Positions 12,976 through 24,210 of a stretch of 64,000 bases of DNA are shown here, in pieces (the stretch's first letter is position 1; each line of letters opens with the position of its first letter). The notes under the pieces are model-generated. The model searched no databases. It was not told where the DNA came from and saw nothing but the letters and a program-made list of their open reading frames with translations. Location: the NCBI RefSeq assembly GCF_048564905.1, contig NC_133007.1, forward strand, positions 4,588,001-4,652,000, read 5' to 3'. Origin of the DNA: Vicugna pacos (Eukaryota > Chordata > Mammalia > Artiodactyla > Camelidae). Position numbers and translations under genes: made by a program.

Positions 12976-15190
12976 TACAGTCAACTAATCTTTAACAAGG
13001 ACACCAAGAACACAGAATGGGGAAAGACAGTCTTTTCAACAAATGATTCTGGGAAAACTGGATATCCACATGCAAAAGAATAAAACTGGACCCCCTATCT
13101 TACACCACTCATAAAAGTTAACATGAAATGTATTAAAGATGTAAATATGAAACTTGAAACCATAAAAATCCTAGAAGAAAATATAGGGAGAAAGCTCCTT
13201 GACATTGATCTTAACAATGATTTTTTGGTTTAGACACCAAGAGCATAAAAGCCAAAAATAAACAAATGGGACTACATCAAACTAAAAAGCTTTTGCACAG
13301 CAAAAGCAACAAACAATAAATTGAAAAAGCAACCTACAGAAAGAGAAAATATTTCCAAACCATATACATGATAAGGGTTTAATATCAAAAATATATAAAT
13401 AACTCACACAACTCAACAGCAAAAAAAACCAAATAATCCAATTAAAAATGGATAAAGGACATGAATAGGTATTTTTTTCCAGATGCCCAAAAGGTACATG
13501 AAAAGGTGTTCAACACCACTAATCATTAGGGAAATGCAAATTTAAACCATAATGAGATATCATCTCACATCTGCTAAGATAGCAATTATCAAAAAAGGTC
13601 AAAGTTAACAAACATTGGTGAGAATGTGGAGAAAAGTGAACATTACACACTGTTGGTGGAAGTGTTAACTGGTATAGCCATTATGACAAGAGTATAGTGG
13701 TTCTTCAAAAAATTAAAAATAGAACTACCTTATGATCCAACAATCCAACCCCTAAGTATATACCTAGAGAAACTGAAATCAGTAACTTGAAGAGATATCT
13801 GCAGTCCCACATTCACTGCAGCACCATTCACAATAGTCAACATATACAAACAACCTAGATGCCCATCAACAGATGAATGGATAAAGAAAATGTGGTATAA
13901 TATATATAATGGAATATTACCTGGCCATAAAAAAGGAAATCCTGCCATTTACAACAATATGGATAAAACTGGAAGGCATTATGCTAAGTGAAATAAGCCA
14001 GACAGCAGAGAAAGACAAACACTATAGGGTATTACTTATATGAAGAATCTAAAACAATAAACCAAAACCAAAAAACCTGATTTTATAGAAAGAGCATAAA
14101 ATGGTGGTTTCCAAGGGTTAAAGTGAGAAGTAAATGGGAAGATGTAGGTCAAAGGGTCCAAACTTTCAGTTACAAGTTTTAAGAATCTAATGTACAGAAT
14201 GGTGACAATAGTTAATAATATATTATTGTATACTTGTTATATACTTGAAAGTTGCTAAGAGTAGATCTTAAGCATTTTCACCACACACACACACACACAC
14301 AAAGTTAAATGATAAATGCTGGAGAGGCTGTGGAGAAAAGGGAACCCTCCTACACTGTTGGTGGGAATGCAGTTTGGTGCAGCCACTATGGAAAACAGTA
14401 TGGAGATTCCTCAAAAGACTAAAAATAGACTTGCCATATGACTCAGCAATCCCACTTCTGGGCATCTATCCAGAAGACACCTGCACCCCAATGTTCATAG
14501 CAGCATGATTTACAATAGCCAAGACACGGAAACAACCTACATGTCCATCGACAGATGACTGGATAAAGAAGGTGTGGTATATTTATACCATGGAATACTA
14601 CTCAGCCATAAAAATGATAAAATAATCCCATTTGCAGCAACATGGATGGCCCTGGAGAATGTCATTGTAAGTGAAGTTTGCCAGAAAGAGAACAAAAAAT
14701 ACCATTTGATATCACTTATATTTGGAACCTAAAAAAAAGACAAATGAACTTACATATAAAACAGAAACAGACTCACAGACATAGAATACGGACTTGTGGT
14801 TGCCAGTAGGGAGGGGGTTGGGAAGGGATAAACTGGGAGTCCGAGATTTGTAGATACTGACAGGTATGTACAGAATAAACAAGTTTATACTGTATGGCAC
14901 AGGGAAATATATTCAGCATCTTATAGCAGCTCATGGTGAAAATGAATATGAAAGTGAATATATGTATATTCATGTATGACTGAAGCATTGTGCTGCACAC
15001 CAGAAACTGACACACTGTAAACTGACTACAACTCAATTCAAAAAGAGTTAATTACATGAAGTGACAGATGTGTTAATTAGCTTGATATTGGGAAATCATT
15101 CTACAATGTATACGTGTATAAAATCATCATGCTTTACACTTTAAATATATATAATTATATTTGTCAGTTATTCCTCAATGAAGTTAGAAA
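12976..15190 (+). mobile_element. Right part of the split L1: ORF2 C-terminal region and 3' UTR
   Basis: Resumes the ORF2 text left at 8324: 'gtcaactaatctttaacaag' and 'aaactggatatccacatgc' follow the 'gccagctaatcc' of the left half. It continues through 'ttatgatccaac... cctaagtatatacc' to an old 3' UTR, interrupted at about 14313-15043 by a younger L1 tail and finishing near 15190. Stops and frameshifts are frequent. A (CA)n run lies at 14281-14300. Confidence 0.8.
14313..15043 (+). mobile_element. Young 5'-truncated L1 3' end nested in older L1
   Basis: Starts at 'aaatgctggagaggctgtgg' and runs through the end of ORF2 into the 3' UTR ('gaaactgacacactgtaaactgac... actcaattcaaaa'). Degenerate flanks 'aaagttaaatga' (14301-14312) and 'agagttaattacatga' (15044-15059) fit a target-site duplication in the 3' UTR of the older L1. 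Confidence 0.8.
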
Positions 15191-15389
15191 AAAACAAACC
15201 AAAAAAAATTAAAAAGAATCAAATCAGTATGCTGATATTCTCTATTAAAAATGTCTTTCTACTGTTAAAAAAATTATTCTACCTATGTAGCTCAGGAATC
15301 TAGAGCTGAGAAATTAATATTAAAGTGATTGAGGGCAGGATACACACTCCTCGTGCCTGTAAAAATTAAAGGCAAATTCTCTCTGGAGC

Positions 15390-15557
15390 AGTGCTTCTCA
15401 ACCTTGATTGTGGAGCTTGAAAAACACTGATGCCTCAGTCTCAAACATCCAGAGTAGTGGAGTTAACTGGTCTGAGGCTCAACCTGTCATCCTAATTTTT
15501 AAAGGCTTACTAGGTGATTCTGATGTGCAGCAAAGATTGAGAACCACTGCTCTAGAG
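15390..15557. mobile_element. MER5-type hAT-Charlie MITE
   Basis: A non-autonomous DNA transposon with inverted ends: it begins 'cagtgcttctcaaccttga' and ends 'agattgagaaccactgctct'. The interior ('actaggtgattctgatgtgca') matches MER5A/B style. It is complete at both ends. Confidence 0.8.
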
Positions 15558-15599
15558 ACAGATGCCTTCAGTGCAGGCCACACAGGATCCCCACCAAGC

Positions 15600-16464
15600 A
15601 TGACTTAGAAAACAGAATTTTACAACTCCCAAAGGATAAAATCCTCCATAAGTAAGAACGGGCAGAAATAATAACAACAACAGCAAACAGAGTTAAACTC
15701 CCAAGAACTTTAGATAAAGATAATGGCAGTATTTGTTAGACTATATAGTAAGAGCATTTAAAATAATTAAAGATGAATAAACCAAAAATAAGAAAATGAA
15801 GGGAAATACAGGCACAAAATATAATTCTAGAAATGATAAATATATTCATTGATTTTAAAAAACTCAGCAAGTGAGTTAAACAGCAGATTAACAGACCTGT
15901 AAAAAAAAATGTGGAGACCTAGATGATTGATCTGGAAAAAATCCCCAAATGTGGCCTTAAAAGATGAGTACTTGGAATTATAAAACAAAACATAGGATAA
16001 ATGAGAAGGTTCAATAAATACTTAGCCCATGTTCTGAAAGAAGAGAAAATAGAGGAGTACAGTATATAAAGAGATAATGACTGACCTAAAATAGTTCAGT
16101 AAAAAACAGAGAGAGCAAGACAGAAAGAGAATAAAAGAGCTTTCACAGAGTAAAACTGGCAAAGCAGATCTATGTAGGCAAATGTGGACACAAAGTCTAG
16201 GAGTCCTCCTTGTAACTATCTTTACTTTTACAACTTTCTTATAAGTTTAAAACTATTTCCAAATAAAATCTTTATCAAAAAATTTTAAGAGATAATGGCT
16301 GAGTATTTTCCAGAATTACTGAGAAAAAAGAATTACCAAATTTGAGTTTCAAGCAGGATAAATAAAATTAAATCCATACCTAGACACATCTCATTGGAAA
16401 TTATAAAATATGAAAGGCAAAGAAAGTGTCTTAAAAGTCATCAATGTAAAGGTAAATTATCTAT
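15600..16464 (+). mobile_element. A-rich sequence, probably old L1/HAL1-like
   Basis: A-rich strand with scattered phrases such as 'gaaatgataaatatattcattga' and 'cagaaagagaataaaagagc' that suggest very old L1 or HAL1 internal sequence. No frame is open long enough to confirm a family, and unique sequence is possible. Confidence 0.3.
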
Positions 16465-17235
16465 AAAGAGCAAATCAAAACCACAATGAGATATCACCTC
16501 ACACTCGTTAGAATGGTTATTATTGAAAAGACAAGGAATAACAAGTGTTGGAGAGGATACGAAGAAAAGAGAACCCTCGTACACTGTTGGTGGGACTGTA
16601 CATTGGTGCAGCCACTATGGAAAACAGTAAATGGAAATCCCTCCAAAAAACTAATAATAGAACTATCATATGACCCAGCTATTCTACTTCAGGGTATTTA
16701 TCTGAAGAATGCAAAAATATGAATTCAAAAACATATATACACTCCTATGTTCACTGAAGCATAATATGCAATAGCCAAGATATGGAAACAACCAAAATGT
16801 CCATCAGTGATAAATGGATAAAGAAGATGTAGCATATATACACAATGGAATATTACTCAGCCATAAAAAAGAATGAAATCCTATCATTTGCTACAACATG
16901 GATGGACCCTGAAGGTATTATGCTAAGTGAAATAAATCAGATAGAAATAAGTCAGATATGATTTCATTCATATGTGGAATCTAAGAAACCAAAACGAATG
17001 AACAAACAAAATAAAACAAAAACAAACATATTGATACAGAGATCAGATTAGTGGTTACCAGAGGGGAAGAGGGTGAGGGGTGAAGTGGGGTGAAGAAGGT
17101 CAACTGTACAAAGATGGCTAGAAATCAGACTTGTGGTGGTGATCACTTTGCAGTGTATACAGTCTGTTGAATTATAATGCCATACACCTGAAACTTATCT
17201 AATAGTCAAAACAGTATTGTAGGACTGAAAAATAT
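16465..17235 (+). mobile_element. 5'-truncated L1 3' end
   Basis: Contains the end of ORF2: the 16486-16722 frame has [19 protein letters not shown] and [11 protein letters not shown], with several substitutions. The standard 'catggatggaccctgaag... ctaagtgaaataa' block and a diverged 3' UTR follow, ending near 17235. It is older than the 14.3-15.0 kb copy judging by its differences. Confidence 0.8.
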
Positions 17236-17589
17236 ACATCTATATCTAACAGCAGTTAGACTCCATAGACTTCCCAACAGCAAGTTCTTGGAGGGTTTTC
17301 AGAGCTCCACATCTCTCCTCTTGAGCCTATGACCATACTCTTTTCCCTCAAGTGCCACATACTCTGTCCTAATTGAGGGAGAAGATTGAATTGAGCTCCG
17401 CTCAGCACTCTCTGTGACTTTATTTGGAAGAGACTGGGTCAAGAGGAGCTGAAAGCAATGATAAGCTAAGTATCAAATTTCCTGCTAAGTACGGTGCCCT
17501 GGGAGATGTACCGGGCATTAGCTATCCAAATGAAGAAACAGAAGTACTACAGAATCTTACCCACTATTCATTCCCTTCCTGCCAAAGGC

Positions 17590-18345
17590 AAGTGTAAAAG
17601 AAACTAGTCTTTTAAGTTGATATGTGCTAAATACTTCCTTTTGCTGACAATACCCAGTGTCAGCAAGGATGTGGAGTAACTGGAATGCTCATTAGTTGCT
17701 AGTGGAAATATAAAATAATAAAGCACTTTGGAGAACAGTTTGGCAGTTCTTAGAAAGTCGAGATGCATTTGTCACACAGCCTAGCAATTCCACTCTTCAA
17801 TATTTGCCCAAAAGAGAGAAACATATGTCCCATACAAACATATGTCCCATACGAAGACTTGGACATGCATGTTCAGAGCAACTTTTTTCATAATTGCCCA
17901 AAACTAGAAACAATACATACGTCCCTCATCAGATGAACAGATGAATTATAGTACATCTAGGCAATGAAACAGTACTCAATGTTAAAGAGGAACAAACTAT
18001 ACATAACCACACAGATGAATCTTAAAAACATTATGCTAAGCAATCAGCGAAAGATTCCCGGGTTCACACTTCATGAACACACTTATGCAAAACTTTGGGA
18101 AAACAAATCTAGTCTCTAGTAACAGCATATAGATAATACTTCCCTAGAGCTGTGGGGGAGGGTGACTGATGAGAAAGGAAGGGACGCGGGGGAAATTAGG
18201 GATTGATGGAAATGGTCTCTACTTTTATTGTAATGATGGTAACAAGAGTATATACATCTGTCAAAATTCATAAAACTGTACACTTGAAATGAGTGCATTT
18301 TATTATATGTAAATTATACCTCAGTGAAGTTGATTTCTACAATTT
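17590..18345 (+). mobile_element. Old L1M/HAL1-like 3' end
   Basis: A more ancient L1-type 3' segment: 'gtcagcaaggatgtggagtaactgg' wording at 17656, 'cctagcaattccactctt' at 17780, and an end like 'gtgcattttattatatgtaaattatacctc' typical of old L1M/HAL1 tails. Heavily diverged. Confidence 0.65.
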
Positions 18346-18760
18346 CTTTCCTCTTGCCAACATTTTCAGCTGTTTTCCTACACATATTTATCATTTTTTC
18401 ATAACACACTTTTCCCACATTTTCTTCTCTGTTAACTTTATTATTGTCGCACTTTTGAAATATGACTTTTTCCCATTTATCTTAAGATCATGAATTCAAA
18501 ATTATTTTCTTCTTGCTCTCAAAAGTAAGATATGAGGGGGAGATTATGACATAAAGAAAAGAGTTTTACAGTGCTCGAATCCCAGCTTCACTGAATATTA
18601 CTTGTGTTATCTTGAGCATTACACACTCTGAACCTGTTTCTTTTTTTCTGTAAAACAGAAACTGTAACAGCAGCCACTTCTTAAGGATGTAAGGTACATA
18701 AAATTTTTGTCACAGAATAAGCATTCAGTAAATGTCCATCTTTATTCAACACATGTGAGT

Positions 18761-18870
18761 GGGAGGGTAGAGCTCGGTAGCAGAGCACATGCTTAGCATG
18801 TATGAGGTCCTGGGTTCAACCCCCAGTACCTCCATTAAAAATAAATAAATAAAATAAAAATTTTAAAGTG
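18761..18870 (+). mobile_element. Camelid tRNA-derived SINE
   Basis: Starts 'gggagggtagagctcggtag' (pol III A-box region). The B box 'gggttcaac' lies at about 18813, then 'cccccagtacctccatt', and an A-rich tail with 'aaataaataaat' follows. It is a SINE, not a tRNA gene: the anticodon arm does not fold cleanly and a long A-rich tail is attached. Confidence 0.9.
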
Positions 18871-19739
18871 TTAATCTTTTTTAATGTAATTTTCATCTAA
18901 ATTCTTCGTCATTTGTATTATAAGCTAGACAGAGGAAATAACCTAAATACAATTCAGTGAACTTAGTTAAGTAGGATCACTACCCAATAGTGACTTAAGT
19001 GGGCTGAAGAAGTACATGGAAGCAACATCTCTCAAAGCTGAATCTGTCCACCAACTGCTACCGGTGTGAAGAGATCAGTTTAGAAATTGAAAGTATTTAG
19101 AAACTTTTCTAGAAATTTGGTATTACCTTGTATGATCTGTATCAGAAAATGTGATCTGGAGTTTAAACCTTGTACAGAAGGTTCTATAGTAAATGCTCAG
19201 ATTAAGGAGCTTGAGCCAGAAAGTAAAGCAACACACTGCTTCCTTCATCGAGAAAATCTTACTATGAAAAAAAAGTCAGCAGAAATAAATAATGTGCTTA
19301 GCGACACAGTAAAGATTATGAATTACACAGAGGCTTGAGATTATACTACGTTTGAGATTATACTCTTCTCGTGATAGTATGGAATCTTACCATCAACCGT
19401 AATTGTACGCTACGTACAACGGTTATCTAGGAAAAAAACTCTGTAGAGAATGTTTGGATGTTGATTAAACTCAGAGCTACTGATGGATAAGAAACCAATT
19501 TTGGTCTAACTTTTTAAAGACATGTATTAGACAGCCAGACTTGCCTATTTGAAATCTTTGCTATGTTAATAATCTTAATATTTCCAAGCAAGGAAGAAAT
19601 GCAACATGTTTTTCAGTAGCAGATGACTGAAAAGTCAAAATAAACAAATTTTATTTCTAGGTATTTTGCTGTTTTTGATGCAATGGAAATGTTTACACCA
19701 GTTATAAAATTCTGGTTTTTGTAGTGAAAAAAAAAAGTG
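18871..19739. other. Intronic stretch without a recognised feature
   Basis: Unique-looking DNA. The open frame at 19087-19338 (83 codons) shows no recognisable domain and no clear splice context. I do not call it coding. Confidence 0.4.
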
Positions 19740-20735
19740 AATCAAGGGCAGCAAATGGCAAAATATCCTTCTTTTTCATGGGTGAGTTGTGTTCCATTGC
19801 ATATGTACACTGCATCTTCTTTATCCACTTATCTATTGATGTGCACTTAGGATGCTTCCATGTCTTGGCAATTATAAATAACATTGCTGTCAGTAGCAGG
19901 GTGTATGTATCTTTTTTAATAAATGTTTTTGTTTTTCTCAGATATATGCCCAGGAGTGGAGTTGTTGCGCCACATGGGGCTTCTATTTTGAGGTTTCTCA
20001 GAAACCTCCATACTGTTTTCCATAGTGGCTGCACCAACTGCATTCCCACCAACAGTGTACAGGGGTTCCCTTCTCTCCACATCTTTGACAATATTTGTTA
20101 TTTGTGTTCTTTCTGATGATGGCCATTCTGACAAGTGTGAGGTGGTATTTCATTGTGATTTTGGTTTGCATTTCCCTGATAGCAGTGATGTTGAGCAGCT
20201 TTTCATGTTCCTGTTGGCCATCTGCATTTCTTCTTTTGGAAAAATGTTCAGTTCTTCTGCCCATATTTTAAATGGGTGGGTTGGTTGTTTGCTTTTTAAT
20301 TAAAATACAGTTGATTTTAAATGTTGTATTAGCTTCCAGTGTACAGCGTGGATGGACTTGGAGGGCATTACGCTGGGTGAAATAAGTCAGACAGAGAAAG
20401 ACAAATACTGTAAGATATCACTTACAGGTGGAATCTAAAAAAATACAACAAACCAGTGAATGTAACAGGAAAGAAACAGACTCACAGATGTAAAGAAGGA
20501 ACTGGTGGTTACCAGTGGGGAGAGGAACAGGGAGGGGCAAGACGGAGGGGGAGGTTGAAGAGGCACAAACCATCCGGTATAAAACAAGCTACAAGGATGT
20601 GCTGTGCAACATGGGGAATGTAGCCAATATTTTATAATAACTATAAATGGAGTATAAACTTTAAAAATTGTGAATCACTCCATTGTATACCTGTAACATA
20701 TAATATTGTACATCAACTATACTTCAATTTTAAAA
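19740..20735. mobile_element. L1 3' end with 5' inversion
   Basis: The left part (about 19740-20270) is L1 ORF2 in reverse: the - frame at 19702-20091 has [19 protein letters not shown] and LLGIYL. The right part (about 20346-20735) is L1 in sense, from 'gtggatggacttggagggcatt' through the 3' UTR. The reversed part ends in ORF2 where the sense part begins, the signature of twin-primed reverse transcription. About 70 bases between them (20275-20345) look like a reversed L1 3' tip. Confidence 0.75.
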
Positions 20736-21234
20736 ATATGATATTGTAAAATAAATACATATATAAATGGGAAAAATTTTAGTAAAAAACATTAAAAACG
20801 AGTATCTTGAGCTAGTGAAATTGCTTTAAGATCTCTTCCTCTTGAAACTGGCTTTCTCTATTACGATGCTATTAAAACAGACAGAAACTGTCTGGATGTA
20901 CATTATACGCTGCAAATAGTGTTATTATCAGGTGAACCCAGATTAGCTAGAGTAACAAACAAGAAGCAAGTTGGTCTATAAAAAATTTTTAAATGGATAT
21001 ACGTGATGTCCACAAAATGTACATATATAGGGCACTGAATATAAAGATTAACTACATCCTTCATAATTTTTTCATTTAATTATAGAATATAGTAATAGTA
21101 ATTCTCTATATTAATCATCTGTACATATGCTTTCAATAAACAACATGTATAGTTGTGGTAATTCTTTTCTCTTTATTTTCTGCATTAGGTTTGTTCTGTT
21201 TATATTTACATAAAGACAGCATACAGACCAACAG

Positions 21235-21560
21235 GACAGGATGGAGAGCCCCAAAATAAACCCGCACACGTACAGTCAAATGATCTCTGACAAGGGTGCC
21301 AAGACTACACAATGGGGAGGAGACCGTCTTTTCAACAAATGGTGTTAGGAAAACTGGATATCCACATGCAGAAGGATGAAATGGGACCCTATCATATACC
21401 CCACACACACACACACACACCCCCTCAAAATAGATTAAAGACTGAAGACCTGAGACTATAAAACCCCTAGAAGAAAACACAGAGCAAAGCTTCATAACAC
21501 TGGTCTTGGCGACGACTTCTTGAATATGACATCAAAAGCTGAAACAATAAAAGCAAATAT
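21235..21560 (+). mobile_element. L1 ORF2 fragment
   Basis: Sense L1 text: 'gccccaaaataaacccgcac', 'atgatctctgacaagggtgcc', 'aaactggatatccacatgcag', ending near 'catcaaaagctgaaacaataa'. A (CA)n run lies at 21401-21420. It is truncated at both ends. Confidence 0.8.
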
Positions 21561-22879
21561 AAGCAAGGGTTCTGTTTCTATTTAGTAAATGTTAATTTTA
21601 AAATTTTTGTATGTTGATCTGTTTATATCTGTTGAACTAATTATTTTAAAAATAAGCTTACGATTTCAATGTCTTTTTGGTTCATTCTAATACAATAATT
21701 TTCATTAAATTTTACAAAATTATTAGTGGATGATGATTTGGAAACTTACATTGGTTCTTCCTTACAGATTGTTGGAAACCTTTTTTAGAGCATTTATTCA
21801 GAGTCTGCGAGTAAAGACGGTGCCTTATCCTGCACTTTTTCTCAGCTTGTTTTAGGAATGACCTTTGATTTTGAACATTTGTTGGTGTTTCCCTAGGATA
21901 ACGGGGGAAACCAGCATGGAGGAATTCTGAGAAAAAAGTGTGGTTTTAGCAAACCAAGGGTGAGCCAACAGAAAGTTTCCTGCTCCTGAGCCTGTGCTGC
22001 CACCGTGCGGCCATTCCTATGACCCCACGTTAGAAGATGCATCCTCTGCTTCTTCGTCTCCCTTTCCTCTGAACCCAAACAGTTATCCTTCCCACCTAAT
22101 TCTGTAGCGAGCCCCATGAAATCTACTGAATTCTCTGCTCTTCTTTATGTCATGTTTGCTTTTTCTCTTCCGTCCCTTTTTTTTGAGTAGTTTGTTACTT
22201 CTACATGAATGTAGGCATTATGAATTTATTCAGTGTCAACAAAACTACGAAAGCAAAGAATTATTAATTGGAATTATATAATCAATTATATACATTCAAA
22301 TAAAAGTAAAATATTTTAGCAATAAAATAGAAATCGTTTTACTTGTTGCTACACAAAGAGAAAGTCGCCTTCTATGCAGCAACTAGCTATGCAAGCCAAC
22401 ACAACACAACACAAGCCATCTTGGATATGTCTCAAATTGGATATAGATGGGAACTAAGTTTTAGTTTACAACTAAACTAAACGTCTTTTAGAAACAGGCA
22501 TCAGTGTAGGAGAATTTGGCCTTTTAAAGCTTGTTCATTGCAACTTCATATTACTTTTATAAAGATAATATATATTATAACTCATTTGAATAAAGATGAA
22601 ACATGGCAAGTTGACAGAGGAAGATAGAAGAAAGAAGTCTGTGATGCTGGATGTTTCTACAGTGCTTCCTTCCAGTAAACGACAATTTAGCAACAAGAAC
22701 TGTGAGTGGGAACTCCATAATCAAGGTCCTTTGCTTCTTTGTGACTAAATTCAGTTTCAAAAGTCATTCTGTGCAACCTAAATGAAGCTTTGCCAAGTAA
22801 ATCTTCCTTTAGAGTTCTCTTACGCCTAACAGATGTAAAAAACAGTAGCTTAAAAAATGATGGCTCATGCAAAAGAATG
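21561..22879. other. Intronic stretch, no gene seen
   Basis: AT-rich unique DNA with a few short ORFs on both strands. No repeat or gene is recognised. Confidence 0.4.
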
Positions 22880-24210
22880 AAATTAGACACACCTCACACC
22901 GTATACAAAAATCAACTCAAAATGGAGTAAAGACTTAAATGCAAAAGCCCAAACCATAAAACTACTAGAAGAAAACATAGGGGAAAAGCTCTTGACATTG
23001 TTATTAGAGGTGATTTCTTTTTAATAAGACACCAAACGTGTAGGCATCAAAAGCAAAAACAGACAAGTGGGACCACATCAAATTAAAAAGCTTCTGCACA
23101 GCAAAGGGAACTTAGAGTAAAAAGGCAACCTACAGAAAGGCAAGCAATATTAGCAAACAACATATCTGATAAGGGGTTAATGTTCAAAATATATGAGGAA
23201 AGCATACAACTCAACAGCAAAAAAAATGATCTGTTATAAAAAGGCAAAGGACTTGAATAGACATTTCTCAAAAGACATAAATGACCAATAGGTATACGAA
23301 AAAGTGTTCAAACATCATTAAATCATCAGGAAAATGCAAATCAAAACCACAAGGAGATATCATCTCACACGTGTTATGATAGCTATCACCAAAATGACAA
23401 GAGATGACAAGTGTTGGTGAGGATGTGGAAAAGAGAACCCTTGTGCGCTGCTGGTGGGAATGTAATCTGGTGCAGCCGTTATGGAGTACAGTACAGAGGT
23501 TCCTCAAAAAGTTAAAAATAGAATTACCATGTGATCCAGCAATCCCACTTCTGGGTATTTATCTAAAAGAATTGGAATCAGGATCACAAAGAGATATTTG
23601 CACTCCCTTATTCAATGCAGAATTATTTACAACAGTCAAGACATGGGAACAACCTAAATGTCCATCGACAGATGAATGGATAAATAATGTGGTATATACA
23701 TACAGTGGAATATGATTCAATCTTTAAAAAGGAAATCCTGACATTTGCAACAACATGAATAAACCTAGAGGACATTATGTTAAGTGAAATGAACAAGACA
23801 CAGAAAGACAAATACTGCATGATCTCATTTATGTGTGGAATCTAAGTCAAGCTCAGAGAAGCATAGAGGAGAATGATGATTGCCATGGCCTGGGGAGAGG
23901 GGGAAATGGAGTGAGGCTGGTCAAAGGGTACAAAGTTTCAGTTATGCAAGATGAGCGAGCTCTGGAGATCGCAGCATGGTGACTGCAACTAACAATTCTC
24001 TATTGTACACTTGGCATTTGCCAAGAGAGTAGATCTTAAGTGTTCTTGCACACCCCCTCCAAAAAAGATAACTATACGAAGTGATTGATATGTTAATTAG
24101 CTTTATTGTTGTGGTCATTTCACAGTGCACAAGTACATCAAAAGATCAAGCTGTGCACCCTAAATATGCACACTTTTTATTTGTCAGTGACACCTCGGCA
24201 GAGCTGTTTT
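22880..24210 (+). mobile_element. L1 ORF2 C-terminal half and 3' UTR
   Basis: Runs from 'attagacacacctcacaccgta' through the 'accacaaggagatatcatctcac' segment. The 23404-23715 frame has [46 protein letters not shown]. It ends in a diverged 3' UTR ('tgttaattagctttattgttg'). The piece is over 1.3 kb, 5'-truncated, and broken by several stops. Confidence 0.85.

Noticed and set aside
18761-18840. tRNA gene suggested by A- and B-box sequences (also at 27.69, 58.4, 62.6 and 1.95 kb)
   Set aside because: All five copies share the same non-tRNA extension and A-rich tails, and one has clear target-site duplications. They are SINEs derived from a tRNA.
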